Of a stretch of DNA of 64,000 nucleotides, positions 1-11,965 are shown piece by piece; position 1 is the stretch's first letter, and every line of letters begins with the position of its first letter. This DNA is from Blepharisma japonicum (Eukaryota > Ciliophora > Heterotrichea > Heterotrichida > Blepharismidae). Both the position numbers and the translations under genes were made by a program. Below the pieces are notes generated by a model. It made no database searches, was not told the DNA's origin, and saw only the letters and a list, made by a program, of their open reading frames with translations. The stretch is from assembly GCA_949751835.1 (NCBI GenBank), contig CATKHK010000022.1, positions 124,001 to 188,000 on the forward strand, given 5' to 3'.

Positions 1-1054
1 GCATAGAATTTCTAAATTTCAATATAGACACCTTAAGAAATAAAGCAGCTGAGATTTTGAGCAGACCAAACAACCCAGAATTAGAGATGGAATTCAGAGC
101 AACTTGCTCAACATATAAAAGAAACCCTAGTCCTTATGATCCATTAATCGAAAAAGCTTACCAAAATTATCTCAATGCTTATCAGCAAAAGACGTCTGTT
201 TATAATTTTAAAGGAGATTGCCATTGAGCTAAATTATATATTTATAACACTGAAACTGAAGTCGAAAAAGTCAAAATCATTAAGACAAATCAAAACTACT
301 AGATGCTTGCATAACTCAACTTCCAAATGGCAAACTATTCTGTCATGGTGGTGATACTTCTCAACCTTCTGGAATTACAGTGCTAATTGATGTGAATGGT
401 GAAGTCAAAGTGCTGCCATTGGAACAAAAATTGCAGTTATTTTTTTATTAGTTCATAGAATAAATCAGCAATAAATAGCACCCATCTGGAACTCCTTGCA
501 TTCACTCATCATGTATCTATTCCAACAACAGCGTCTATTGCTTTGGAGGAATTAATAAAGCACTTTTAACTCTCTCTAGTAGATTTGGTTTGGATCAAAA
601 TCGATGAATTCAATTAGCTTCATTGCCAAAAGCTGATTTTTGTTGCAATAGTATAATATTCAATGGAAATATTTTGATTTCTGGATATAAAAATGGAAAT
701 CTTTGGTTATACTCAATTGATATTAACTCTTACTCAACAATTTCTTATTGGTTTGCAGAGAATAAAAGAAAGATCCTGATAAATGCAGACAGACTATAGT
801 GGATTGAATGCGATGATGGATGAATCTTTGAAAGTGAAATTGGAAGTTACACAAATTGGAGTATAATAGGAAAATCAGCAATCGATTATGATCCTTGTCA
901 AGTGTATTGCTCATATAATAAAGGAAGAATATATATTGGCACCATATCCATTTCAATGGTTTTTGGAGAATATAATCCCCCGTACTTTTTCTATTTACAT
1001 AGGTTTGATTTGAATACAAAATTAATCACTGAGTTAACATGTGTAGTTGATTAA
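1..1054 (+). pseudogene. Kelch/B-box family copy, 3' part, decayed
   Basis: This is the 3' part of a member of the local B-box/coiled-coil/Kelch family; its 5' part lies outside the window. The reading frame runs from the left edge through the conserved NNPELEMEF segment and the QQKTS segment. It is broken by a frameshift near 295-303, a 66-nt insertion at 419-484, and an in-frame TAG at 797-799 where the intact copies have a Tyr codon. The rest aligns with the C-terminal Kelch-like region of the genes at 1737 and 4328 and ends at TAA 1052-1054. TGA codons are read as Trp, as in the intact copies. With three independent lesions I call it a pseudogene. Confidence 0.8.
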
Positions 1055-1736
1055 AATAATCGTTTTTTAAAAATTTTACTACTCTTTCATTCTTTACGTT
1101 TAAAGGTAAAAGCCCTTATCATTACAATTTATTTTATCAAAAGATGTTAAAATTTGTAAGGTTTTGAGCAGCCGTATAATTCAAATATAATTATATCAAT
1201 TTTATAGTCTTTTTTTTAGATACAGCTAATCTTCCTTTATCAAATATATTTTAAATTTGCATAATGAAAATCATATAACTTTGAAATTTAGCCTTGAAAG
1301 TCTGATGGGCTTTTATTTAAATAATAACCCCCAGCACAATAAGGCCGAAAATTTTTTTCTATTGACATAAATAGATATCAGGCTTCATTGTTCTTCTTTT
1401 GCAGACAAAGAATGCGCAGATCCGCTAATGATGCGAAGTTGAAATTCTGTTTTAGAGTGCTTGTTCTCTACAAGTGGGGCGCAGTTTAGATGATATATAA
1501 AGTTTCCATAAAAGCACATGCACCTTACTAGGGCGAAATTGCAAAGAAGTGAAAATAGACCAACTTTCCAGGAAGAGTAAAAGTTAAACTCGCCAAAATT
1601 CATAATTTTGACTGATTTGCTTTTAATATTTGTTAATAAACTTCATCTCGCAAAGCTCCTTTTTATATAGAAAATCATTTTCAAAGAATTAGATCAATAA
1701 AGAAAAATATATAGATCTGTAATTATAATAATTATT
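1055..1736. repeat. Spacer repeat between family copies
   Basis: The first ~280 nt (a 3' flank with TTTAAAAATT, CTACTACTCTTT and a segment ending near AAATATATTTTAA) recurs downstream of other family genes at 3534-3830, 6125-6410 and, inverted, at 8480-8759 and 12590-12868. The middle part (1385-1603) resembles 3805-4026. The unit that duplicated was therefore gene plus flanks, not only the coding part. The minus-strand reading frames here fall in shared spacer sequence, do not keep a frame between copies, and are not called genes. Confidence 0.7.
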
Positions 1737-3533
1737 ATGGATATCAAACAATGTTTTAAGCCAGGCTGTAAGTTTGAGGCTGAGTATGTATGCAAATGTG
1801 CTTCTTCTTGAACTTATTCCTGCAGACAGCATACAGGAAAGCATATAGAGCTGTCTAATAAAAATCATATATTTGAATTTATTTTTAAAGACTCTTGCGA
1901 AGGAACAAAAGAAGCAATTCTCGGATTTCTCGTAAAAGAAAAGTCAGAGTATATCAACCTGAAGAGAAAAATCTTAGCATCCTTCAGCCAGCATCTACTT
2001 AATTTAGAAGAATATATAAGAGAGCTTATAAAAACTCTGAATTCTTCTTCAGATGTAATTAGTAATTGTTGCTTAAAAATTGAGGAAGCTAAAAATATAT
2101 CTGACTCAATGAAAGACCCGATTTTAAATTTGTTGAGGTTACAACCTAGCGAGGCTGTTGAGAAAGTAAAAATGATAATCCCAACCATTTCAGATTGGTA
2201 TGAAAGCAGAAAGTCATTTTGCGGATTCAATAAAGAAATCGGTAATATGATTGAAAGCTTTATTAAAGACGAGTTTGAAGCGCATCTAGACAAAAGATAT
2301 GTGAATATTGAAAGCATAGAAGAAGATGAAAATAAAGATATTATCCTAAAAAATAGCGAGTTAGCAAATGCTAAGGCTTCGATTTCTTTAATAAATGAGA
2401 GCAGTCAGAGTTTCAAAATTCTTAAAAACGTAAAAAAGCCAAGAAAACGAAAAATAGAAAACAAGAAAAATTTGCTAAATTTTCAAATAAGCTCCGCTAC
2501 TTATAATCTTAACAGTAAACTCAAAGAAAGCGCTTTAATCGCTCTAGATACCTTAAGAAATAAAACAGCTGAGATTTGGAGTAGATCAAACAATCCAGAA
2601 TTAGAGATGGATTTTAGAGCAATTTGCTCAGCATATCAGAGCTGTTCTAATCTTTATGATCCGCAACTAATGCAAGCTTACCAATATTATCTTAATGCTT
2701 ATCAGCAAAAGACATCTCTTTATAATCTTTGAAAAGATAAAAACAAGGTAATTTATTTTTCTATTTATAACACTGAAATTGAAAATCAAGTAGTCAAAAT
2801 CTTGAAGATCCCAAAATCATTAGATCAATTCACTTGCATAACTCAGCTTCCAAATGGCAAACTATTCTGTTTTTGTAGTAATGATTATAACTCTTCTGGA
2901 ATTATTGTTTTAATTGATGTGAATGGTGGAGTCAAAGTGCTGCCATCTGGACATCCTTGAAATTCTTTATCATGTATCTATTTCAACAACAGCGTCTATT
3001 GCTTTGGAGAACGGCATTGATTAAGCTGTTTAATGCTATCTAATAGATTTGACTTGGATCAAAATCGATGAATTCAATTAGTTTCCATGCCAAAAGTTGA
3101 TTGCTATTTGTATAGTATAATATTCAATGGGAATATATTGATTTCTGGATATGAAAATAGAAATCTTTTGTTATACTCTATTGATATTGACTCTTTCTCG
3201 ACAATTCCTTATAAGTTTGGATCGTGTAAAAAAATCCTGATAAATGCAGAAAGACTGTATTTAATTGAATTTGGGAAGAAGGGGTCCATCTATGAAAGTG
3301 AAATTGGAAGTTACACGAATTGGACAAGAATAGCAGACTCAAAAATCTATTTTAGTCCTAATCAAGTATATTGTTCACAAAACAAATCAGGAATATATAT
3401 TGGTACCGTTTGCAAATATGAGGATGGCAATTGGGTAGGTCGTCAAAGATTAATGGTTTATGAATGTTACAAGTTTGATTTGAATACAAAATTAACCAGC
3501 AATCTATTGAGTTTAAGGTATATAACTGACTAA
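1737..3533 (+). CDS. B-box-like / coiled-coil / Kelch protein
   Basis: 598 aa, uninterrupted when TGA is read as Trp; start ATG 1737, stop TAA. The N-terminus has a zinc-binding-type pattern with C6, C11, C19, C21, C29, H32, H36 and H44, resembling a B-box. A charged, probably helical middle region (about residues 60-320) follows. The C-terminal half carries repeated segments such as CIYFNNSVYCFG, RFDLDQNRWIQL and NGNILISGYENRN, the Kelch-type pattern of strand, FG/SG turn and Trp. Such architecture suggests a protein-interaction scaffold, but no function is proven. It is the nearest relative of the gene at 4328, which has the same length. No intron is needed. The Kelch assignment rests on pattern only; a profile search would settle it. 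Confidence 0.85.
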
Positions 3534-4327
3534 TAGAGATTTTTAAAAATATTTCTACTACTCTTTAATTCTTTACGCTGAATGTTAAAGTCTTTATCAT
3601 AGACATTTATTTTGTGAAAAAACGTTTGTTGAGTAGTAAATTTTGTAAGATACAAAGTTTAAGCGGCTAAATAAATTAGAATATAATTATATCAGTTTTC
3701 TAGTATTTTTTCAGATACAGTTAGTCTTCCCTTCTCAAATATATTTTAACTTTGCACAATGAAGATCGTGTAGCTTTGAATTTAGCATTTAAAGTGAGAT
3801 ACTTTTATTTAAATCTTCTAAGCTTTATTATTACTCTTTGCAGACAAAGAGCATGCAGAACTCTGATGATACTAAGTTGAAATCTTTTAGAATGCTTGAT
3901 CTCTGCAAGTAGAGCGTATTTTAGATAATAATTAAAATTTCCGAGACAGAGTAGAGTCTTGCTAAGACAAAATTGCGAAATAATGAGAAGGGATAAGATT
4001 TCTGGGAGATCAAAGTTAACTTGCAAAATTCGTGGCTTCTACTGATCTCCTTTGACATGCATTAATAAAATGCTATCAAAATTCATCTCGCAATGCAGTC
4101 CTATACTCAATAAGATTTTTAAAAGGTTATAAAGGTTGTATATTTTTTATAGGACTTAGCTTAGCTGCATTTCTAATATTTTGCTGCGGATTAGAATTTC
4201 TCTTAGATCAATTAAGAAAAATATAAATATTTAGCACACTGCTCTAATACAAAATTTATTTAATTTATTAGGTAAACTCTATTCTCATTAAAATACAATT
4301 ACTTTTATAGATATTATAATAATTATT
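3534..4327. repeat. Spacer repeat, second copy
   Basis: Intergenic sequence repeated between family genes. The part 3534-3830 matches the flanks at 1055 and 6125. The part 3983-4215 is nearly identical to about 6418-6657. The version following the next gene lacks roughly 150 nt found here (about 3815-3965). I see no gene in it. The minus-strand frame at 3805-4026 is a diverged copy of the one at 1385-1603. Confidence 0.7.
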
Positions 4328-6124
4328 ATGGATATCAAGCAATGTTTTAAGCCAGGCTGTGAGTTTGAGGCTGAGTATGTATGCAAATGTGCTTCTTCTT
4401 GAACTTATTCCTGCAAACAACATACAGGAAAACATATAGAGCTGTCTAATAAAAATCATATATTTGAAGTTATTTTTAAAGACTCTTGCGAAGGAACAAA
4501 AGAAGCAATTCTCGGATTTCTCGTAAAAGAAAAGTCAGAGTATATCAACCTGAAGAGAAAAATCTTAGCATCCTTCAGCCAGCATCTACTTAATTCAGAA
4601 GAATATATAAAAGAGCTTATAAAAACTCTGAATTCTTCTTCAGATGTAATTAGTAATTGTTGCTTAAAAATTGAGGAAGCTAAAAATATATCTGACTTAA
4701 TGCAAGACCCGATTTTAAATTTGTTGAGGTTACAACCTATAGAGGCTGTTGAGAAAATAAAAATGATAATCCCAACCATTTCAAATTGGTATGAAAGCAG
4801 AAAGTCATTTTGCGGATTCAATGAAGAAATCGGTAAGATGATTGAAAGCTTTATTAAAGACGAATTTGAAGCGCATCTAGGCAAAGGTTTTGTAAATATT
4901 GAAAGCATAGGAGAAGATGAAAGTAAAGATATTATCCTAAAAAATAGCGAGTTAGCAAATGTTAAGGCTTCGATTTCTTTAATAAATGAGAGCAGTCAGA
5001 GTTTAAAAGTGCTTGAAAACATAAAAGAGTCAAGAAAACGAAAAATAGAAAACAAGAAAAATTTGCTAAATTCTCAAATAAGCTCCGCTACTTATAATCT
5101 TAACAGTAAACTCAAAGAAAGCACTTTAATTACTCTAGATACCTTAAGAAATAAAACAGCTGAGATTTGGAGAGGACCAAACAATCCAGAATTAGAGATG
5201 GATTTTAGAGCAACATGCTCAGCATATCAGAGATTTTCTAATCTTTATGATCCGCAACTAAAGCAAGCTTACCAAGATTATCTTAATGCTTATCAACAAA
5301 AGACATCTCTTTATAATCTTTGAAAAGATAAAAACAACATAATTCATTTTTCTATTTATAACATTGAAATTGAAAATCAAGAAGTCAAAATCTTGAAAAT
5401 CCCAAAATCATTAGATCATTTCACTTGCATAACTCAGCTTCCAAATGGCAAACTATTCTGTTTTGATGGTAATTGTTATGAACCTTCTGGAATTAGTGTT
5501 TTAATTGATGTGAATGGTGGAGTCAAATCGCTGCCATCTGGAAATCCTTGCAATTTGTTGTCATGTATCTATTTCAACAACAGCGTCTATTGCTTTGGAG
5601 AAAACCATTGATCTGACTGTTTAATACTATCTAATAGATTTAACTTTGATCAAAATCGATGAATTCAATTAGCTTCCATGCCAAAAGTTGATTGCTATTT
5701 GTATAGTATAATATTCGATGGGAATATATTGATTTCTGGATATAAAAATAGAAATATTTGGTTATACTCAATTGATATTGACTCTTTCTCAACTATTCCT
5801 TATGACTTTGCAGAGAGAAAAACAAAGGTCCTGATAAATGCAGAGAGACTGTATTTAATTGAATATGGTGATGATGGGTCCATCTATGAATGCGAAATTG
5901 GAAGTTTCACGAATTGGACACGAATAGCAGACTCAATGTTCCATTTTAGACCTTATCAAGTATATTGTTCATATAACAAATGAGGAATATACATTGGTAC
6001 CGTACGCAATGATGATTATAGTTGAGTAAGCTGCCAAAACTTAATGGTTTATGAATGTTACAAGTTTGATTTGAATACAAAATTAACCAGCAATCTATTG
6101 AGTTTAGAGTATATAACTGACTAA
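4328..6124 (+). CDS. B-box-like / coiled-coil / Kelch protein, paralogue
   Basis: 598 aa with TGA as Trp; start ATG 4328, stop TAA 6122-6124. It has the same Cys/His spacing at the N-terminus (C6, C11, C19, C21, C29, H32, H36, H44), the same charged middle and the same Kelch-like C-terminus as the gene at 1737, and is clearly its recent tandem duplicate. Several TGA codons sit at positions where the 1737 copy also has TGA, for example W25 and the Trp in the QNRWIQL segment. This indicates coding constraint rather than decay. Differences are mostly substitutions (for example RSNNPE versus GPNNPE). Function is unknown; an interaction scaffold is plausible. Confidence 0.85.
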
Positions 6125-6680
6125 TAGAGATTTTTAAAAATATTTCTACTACTCTTTAATTCTTTAAGCTGAAAGTTAAAGTCTTTATCATAGACATTTA
6201 TTTTGTGAAAAAATGTTTGTTGAGTAGTAAATTTTGTAAGATGCAAAGTGTAAGCGGCTAAATAAATTAGAATATAATTATATCAGTTTTCTAGTATTTT
6301 TTCAGATACAGTTAGTCTTCCCTTCTCAAATATATTTAGCTTTGCACAATGAAGATCGTGCAGCTTTAAATTTAGCCTTTGAAGTGAGATCAGTTTTTAT
6401 TTAAATCTCTTACTAAGCGAAATTGCGAAATAATGAGAAGGGATAGGATTTCTGGGAGATCAAAGTTAACTTGCAAAATTCGTGGCTTCTACTGATCTCC
6501 TTTGACATGCATTAATAAAATGCTATCAAAATTCATCTCACAATGCAGTCCTATACTCAATAATATTTTTAAAACGTTATAAAGGCTGTATATTTTTTAT
6601 AGGTCTTAGCTTAGCTGCATTTCTAATATTTTGCTGCAGATTAGAATTTCTCTTAGATGAACTCAATCTAGCAACTCTTA
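6125..6680. repeat. Spacer repeat, third copy, joined to a truncated gene
   Basis: This copies the 3' flank and spacer at 3534-4215 with an internal deletion of about 150 nt. Similarity to the upstream spacer stops near 6657 (after CTCTTAGAT). The sequence then joins a 5'-truncated family copy rather than a new start codon. Confidence 0.7.
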
Positions 6681-7289
6681 AAATAAATCAGTAATAAATA
6701 GCACCAATCTGGAACTCCTTGCCATAGCTCATCATGTATCTATTTCAAAAACAGTGTTTATTGCTTTGGAGGATATAATTATCGTGAGATAACTCTATCT
6801 AGTAGATTTGATTTGGATCAACACCGATGAATTCGATTAACTCCAATGCCAAAAGCTGATTATTCTTGCAATAGTATAATATTCAATGGGAATATTTTGA
6901 TTTCTAGAAACTGAAATAGAAATCTTTTGTTATTCTCAATTGATATTGACTCTTTCTCAACAATTCCTTATGAGTTTGCAATAAAGAAAGTAAAGATCCT
7001 CATAAAAGCAGAGAGACTGCATTTGATTGAATGTGGTTTTGGTGGATCAATCTACGAATGCGAAAGTGGAAGCTGCACGAATTGAAGAAGAATAGGAGAA
7101 CCAAAAATTAGCATTTATCCTTCTCTTGTTTATTGTTCATATAATAAAGGAGGAATATATATTGGCAGCATATACCAATATGCTACTTGTTATGGAGATA
7201 GAGAACCTAAGTCGATTTACGAATGATATAGGTTCGATTTGAATACAATATCAACCGGAGAGCTACTTACTAGTATTTATAGAGTTTAG
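6681..7289 (+). pseudogene. 5'-truncated Kelch-family copy
   Basis: Only the C-terminal Kelch-like part remains. From about 6700 it reads continuously with TGA as Trp, through segments equivalent to CIYFKNSVYCFGG, RFDLDQHRWIRL and YSIDIDSFSTIPYEF, to TAG 7287-7289. No N-terminal module or start codon precedes it, and a TAG closes the frame upstream. Its 5' edge shares about 40 nt, including AATAGCACC, with the 3' end of the insertion in the copy at the left edge of the window. It therefore derives from a copy that already carried that insertion. Probably non-functional. Confidence 0.75.
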
Positions 7290-7489
7290 TAATCGAGATT
7301 GTTTTAAAAATTTCTACTACTCTTTCATTCTTTACTTTGAAAATTAAAAGTCTTTATAATATGAATTATTTTGTGAAAAAATGTTAATTGTGTGCTAAAA
7401 ATTTATAAATAAATATATAGTAAGGTTTTTTTTTCAAAATTTAAAATATCTAAAGAGGGGGGAAAGACTTTTTTCTTAAGATTGATATG

Positions 7490-7703
7490 CTGCTCTGTTG
7501 TTTTTTTAGTAAGAAATCAGAGAATTGCAACTTTTGTTCCTTCATAAGAGTCTATAAAAATAAATTCAAATGTATGAGTTTTATTAGGCACCTATATACA
7601 CTTTCCGATATGCTGCTCGCCGGAGTAAGTTCCAGAGTAGCATATTTACATATATACTCGGCCTCAACTCGTGGTCTGGCGCAAATTATCGCATGATGTC
7701 CAT
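7490..7703 (-). pseudogene. Decayed N-terminal fragment of the Kelch family
   Basis: On the minus strand, ATG at 7703 is followed by sequence aligning with the first ~70 codons of the gene at 8760-10568: the MDI start, the Cys-rich module, and the LIKLIHLN shadow frame at the same place. A TAA occurs at codon 6 and several Cys codons are lost. No matching continuation lies downstream on this strand; the next sequence is the plus-strand copy ending at 7289. It is an orphan fragment. Confidence 0.65.
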
Positions 7704-7804
7704 AATAATTATAATTGTAAAACTATAAAGCTAATTATACATATTTGCTTTATCGGCAAATATATAAATTCTCACAAACTATTATAGAACGCAAAAAAAA
7801 TATT

Positions 7805-8010
7805 TATAATGCTGAGCAAGTTGTTCTAAATTCCATCTCTAATTCTGGATTGTTTGGTCTGCTCTAAATCTCAGCTGTTTCACTCCTTAAGGTCTCGATA
7901 TCAATACCAAACAATTTTTCGTTTTTCGTTTTTTGTTTTTGGATTCAAACCATTTTGAGCTCTTACTTTTCTCGAACTGTGTAGGTAAGGAAGTTTCTTC
8001 TCAAAGCTCC
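7805..8010 (-). pseudogene. Decayed middle fragment, same type as the CEP164-fusion copy
   Basis: Minus-strand reading gives a decayed version of the SSKWF linker, the TLRSETAEI segment and NNPELEMEF. The SSKWF linker occurs in the fusion copy at 12869-14360 but not in the B-box copies, so this fragment probably came from a second fusion-type gene. It contains TAG (in place of Trp/Leu in AEIW) and frameshifts. Confidence 0.6.
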
Positions 8011-8299
8011 AGCACAATAGAAATCATCAAATAGCATCAAGGAAGAAGATTTATCTATAAATTAGTTGCAATTATATAAGTGATAGATAGCTGACACTTA
8101 ATATTTAAAGTGTAGAACATTTGATTTTCCATTCAGCCCAAATTATAATTTTCCAGAGAAGCCATGGGAGTTGAATTTTGATTGCATTTTATCAATGAGT
8201 GCTAAAGCAGATCAGTTAAATAACGAATTTTGGCAAGTTTAACTTTGAATCTTCAAGAGCAAGTCGATCTCTTCTTACTGCTTCACAATTTCGATCTAA

Positions 8300-8759
8300 C
8301 GATAGCTCAGAACCATTGGACATTTTAATTATTATTTAAAATATGCACCACTTGTAGAGATCAAGCATATTAAATAGAATTTCAATTTAGTATCATCAGC
8401 GGTCTGCACGCTCTTTATCTGTAAAGGAAAAGCAAAGAAGCCTGTGCCCAGTTTAGGTTTAGAGAAAAAAACTGTTTGAGCTTTAATTTTATTGAGATTA
8501 TTATTTATATAAAATTAAACAAGGCTAAAATTCAAAGCTATACGACCTTCATTGAGCAAAATTACATATATTAGAGAAGGGAAGACTAACTGCGCCTAAA
8601 AACTTAAAAGTCTGGTGTGATTATATTTAAATTTATTCAGCTGCAATACTCTAAAACCTTATAAATTTTAATACTCATCTAGCATTTTTTCACAAAATAA
8701 ATTGCAATGATGAAGCTTTTGACTTTCAACATAAAGAATGAAAGATTTATAGAAATATT
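8300..8759. repeat. Inverted copy of the family spacer
   Basis: Read on the minus strand, this matches the plus-strand spacers at 1055-1620 and 3534-4030, including the 3' flank of the family genes (8480-8759) and the part equivalent to the frame at 1385-1603. The stretch 8011-8299 to its left shows no recognisable gene. Confidence 0.6.
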
Positions 8760-10568
8760 TTAAAGGAATCTTCAGTAATAAATTTTATAGCTTAAACTCA
8801 GTAGATTGCATGCTAATTTTGTATTCAAATCGAACTTATAGCATTCGTAAATCATATCGTCTTCTATATCTCCAAAATGATAATCATTATTTTGGTGCAC
8901 TGTGCCAATATATATTGCTCCTTTGTTATATGAACAATATAGCTGATTTGGATTAAAATTAAATGGCGAGTCTGCTATTCGTGTTCAATTGGTGTCGCTT
9001 CCAATTTCGCTTTCATAGATTGATCCATTATAGAATTCAATCAAATATAGTCTCTCTGCATTTATCAGGATCTTTCTTTTACCTTCTTCAAACTCATAAG
9101 GAATTGTCGAGAAAGAGTCAATATCAATAGAGTATAGCAAAAGATTTCTATTTTCAAATCCAGAAATCAAAATATTCCCATTGAATATTATACTATTGCA
9201 AAAACAATCAGCTTCTGGAATTGGAGTTAATTGAATTCATCGATTTCGATCCAAATCAAATCTACAAGATAGAGTTAAAAATTCAAAGTCATCATTTTGT
9301 CCTCCAAAGCAATAGACGCTGTTGTTGAAATAGATACATGATGAACCTAAGCTAGAAGTTCCAGATGGCAGCAATTTGACTCCACCACGCAAATCAATTA
9401 GTGCTGTAAGTCTCGGATCTTTATAACTACCAAGACAAAATAGTTTGCCATTTGGAAGTTGAGTTATGATAGTACCTATTAGTGTTGAAGTCTCCAAGAT
9501 TTTAACTTCTTTGGTTTCAGTTTCAGTGTTATAAATATTTAAATTACTTCTATAATCTTCTCATGTAATAATATAAAGAGATGTCTTTTGTTGATAAGCA
9601 TTAAGATAATCTTGATAAGCTTGCGTTAACTGTGGATCATAAAGATTAGAACTGCTCAGATATGCTGAGCAAGTCGCTCTAAAATCCATCTCCAATTCTG
9701 GATTGTTTTGTCGACTCCAAATCTCAGCCGTTTTATTTCTTAAGGTATCTAGAGTATTTAAATCATTATCTGTTTCTTTGAGTTTGCTGTCGAGGTTATT
9801 AACTGTGGCACTTATTTGAAAATTAAGCAAGTTTTTCTTGTTTTCTTTTTTTAGTTTTTTTGGTTCGTTTATGTTTTCAAGCCCTTTTAAACTCTGACTG
9901 CTCTCATTTATTATTAAAGAAATCGAATCTTTAACGTTTGCTAACTCGCAATTTGTTAGGCTGATAGTTTTGCTGTGATCTTCTTGCATGCTTTCTATGC
10001 TCATAACTCTTTCGTCTAAGTGAGCTTTAAAATTGTCTTTAATTAAGCTTTCAATCCTATTCGCGAATTTTTTACTGAACCCGCAAAACAACTTTGCGCT
10101 TTCTTGCCAATCTGAGCTTGTTGGGACTATCAATTTTAATTTCTCAACAGCCTCATTAGGTTGTAATCTCAACAATTCTAAAATTGGGTCTTGCATTGAG
10201 CCAGATATCTTTTTAGCTTCCTCAATTTTTAATCAACAATTACTAATTACATCTGAAGAAGAGTCCAAATTTTTGATAAGTTCTTTTATATACTTTTCTG
10301 AATTAAGTATAAGTTGGCTGAAGGATGCTAAAATTTTTCTTTTCAGCCTGATATGTTCTGACGTTTCTTTTGTAAGAAATCCGAGGATTGCTTCTTTTGT
10401 TTCTTCACAAGTTTCAATAAAATTGAATTCAAATGAATGAGTTTTATTAGGTAATTCTGCATGCTTCCCTGTATGCTGTTTGCAGGAATAAATTCCAGGA
10501 GAAGCACATTTGCAAATATACACTGCCTCAAACTCACAGTCTTGCTCAAAGCATCGCTTAATGTCCAT
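8760..10568 (-). CDS. B-box-like / coiled-coil / Kelch protein, third intact copy
   Basis: 602 aa with TGA as Trp; ATG 10568, stop TAA 8760-8762. The N-terminal Cys/His motif keeps C6, C11, C19, C21, C29, H32 and H36. The middle is Lys/Glu-rich and the C-terminus has the same Kelch-like segments (CIYFNNSVYCFGG, RFDLDRNRWIQL, NGNILISGFENRN). It lies opposite to the two plus-strand copies and is more diverged: it lacks TGA at codon 25 and uses Trp where its relatives have a second Cys near codon 113. The frame is open throughout, so it is probably functional. The last codons differ from the plus-strand copies because the ancestral stop region has changed. Confidence 0.82.
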
Positions 10569-10765
10569 AATAATTATATAATTATCCTTAGCTATGCTTG
10601 AGATTTTTTGAGGTGTAGAATAGGAGGATATTTACTTTTATTTACATAGCCTAACCTTGCTAGCTTACGCATAGCAAACTCATATTGAAGTCATCGATTG
10701 GATTGCAATAATTGCTATCACGATTGCAACAATGCTAGTCTCAATTGTTGAAACAATTTCTTGCT

Positions 10766-11010
10766 CTAATTTGAATAAATAGACTGATATTTCACCGTCA
10801 CTAGGGCATACAGACAAAAGGCAATACTTCCTAGAAAATAAAAACATAGCATCATATATCGAATACTTGAACCAATATAGAAGAAGGCATGAGCAACCTT
10901 AAGGGTAACATCGCAGATGGCCTTGAACATGAGCGGAGCCTGGAAACTACACAAGAGGATCAAAGAGGCAACACCAAGACAGAACTTCAGTTTAATGATA
11001 AAGAAGTAGA
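10766..11010 (-). other. Possible fragment of a membrane protein
   Basis: A minus-strand frame without a clear start encodes about 80 residues rich in hydrophobic segments (for example LGVASLILLCSF and MMLCFYFLGSIAFCLYAL), ending at TAG 10766-10768. It could be a remnant of a multi-pass membrane gene. I see no homology, and a TAA closes the frame upstream. The rest of 10569-11529 holds nothing I recognise. Confidence 0.25.
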
Positions 11011-11529
11011 AGATTTAACCAAGTTGTCATGCTCTGTCTTTTTCTGAATGTATTTTGCAATTAGATTTGGTCTCTTGCACCTTTTAACTATAAATAAATC
11101 AGAATTTTTTATTTTTATTTAAATCAAAGCAAATATCAATTAATTTGATTGCACCAAAGATATTATAAAAATCATAATTATGATGAAAACAAGAATTTTT
11201 GCTCTAAAATATTGAATCAAAATAATTGAGGATTGAAAAGATGGGTTTTTAAACTCATATGATGAGAAGTTATAAGGTTTTTGCACCTGCTGGATGACTT
11301 AGTAATTTAATATTCGAGAGGGCTTATGTTTCTACTTAAGTAAATTATTTATATTAAATGAGAGAAATATTTATGGGGATCCATTTTATAATTGGAAAAT
11401 TAATTTTTCACCATTAATAAAGCTATTGATGAATTTGTTTAAATTATATTTAATCATATTTGGACTTTAGTGACTTGCTAAGAGATTTTATTTTCATTGT
11501 TTAATAAGATATTAAAATAAAAAAATATT

Positions 11530-11922
11530 ATGAAATATAACTACACTAAAGCAGAAGTTATCCTGAGAGAATTAGACCCGAATAAAATTATTTATAAAAA
11601 AGTATTCCTTAAATTGCATAATAAAGACTACCCAGTCTTTTGCGCTGTTAAAAGAATATTTGAAAGGCAAATAGAGCTACATGAGGATAAAAGCGAAATT
11701 GATTTTTATAAAATTATGGTTGTTGTAATAGAGTCGGTACGCATGGCACTTCAAGAAGAAGCCGCAAAGCCACTTCTCAGTTACAGTTACAGTCATTACA
11801 CCAATGATCATTTACTTAGGGCAGAGATGAATATTCTTTATAAAAAACTTACTGAATTTAAAGGTGAAGAAGAAGCTGGTCTAGCTATAGATGCCATAAG
11901 AGAAATAATTTACGAAGCTTAA
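11530..11922 (+). CDS. Hypothetical protein, 130 aa
   Basis: ATG 11530 to TAA 11920-11922, 130 aa, no TGA and no intron. The composition is that of a soluble, mostly helical protein (charged, with segments such as FYKIMVVVIESVRMALQEEAAK). I do not recognise a family. The codon and residue composition is protein-like and the frame is the only long one here. It sits inside the Kelch-family region, 44 nt upstream of another small frame on the same strand. Confidence 0.6.
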   Translation: MKYNYTKAEVILRELDPNKIIYKKVFLKLHNKDYPVFCAVKRIFERQIELHEDKSEIDFYKIMVVVIESVRMALQEEAAKPLLSYSYSHYTNDHLLRAEMNILYKKLTEFKGEEEAGLAIDAIREIIYEA

Positions 11923-11965
11923 ATAGATTTTAAGTCAAAATAATAAATATCAATTATAAAAATAT

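Noticed and set aside
419-484. The 66-nt insertion as a retained internal eliminated sequence
   Set aside because: Its length would suit a short heterotrich IES, but no TA can be placed at both edges with one TA left in the product; the edges are CCA.
1385-1603. Minus-strand reading frame resembling another at 3805-4026
   Set aside because: The similarity is explained by duplicated spacer DNA; the ends and start differ, and the inverted copy near 8330-8470 is not open.
1865-4908. Long minus-strand frames opposite the family genes
   Set aside because: They overlap the N-terminal modules of the plus-strand genes, appear in each copy only because the DNA is similar, and lack protein-like composition.
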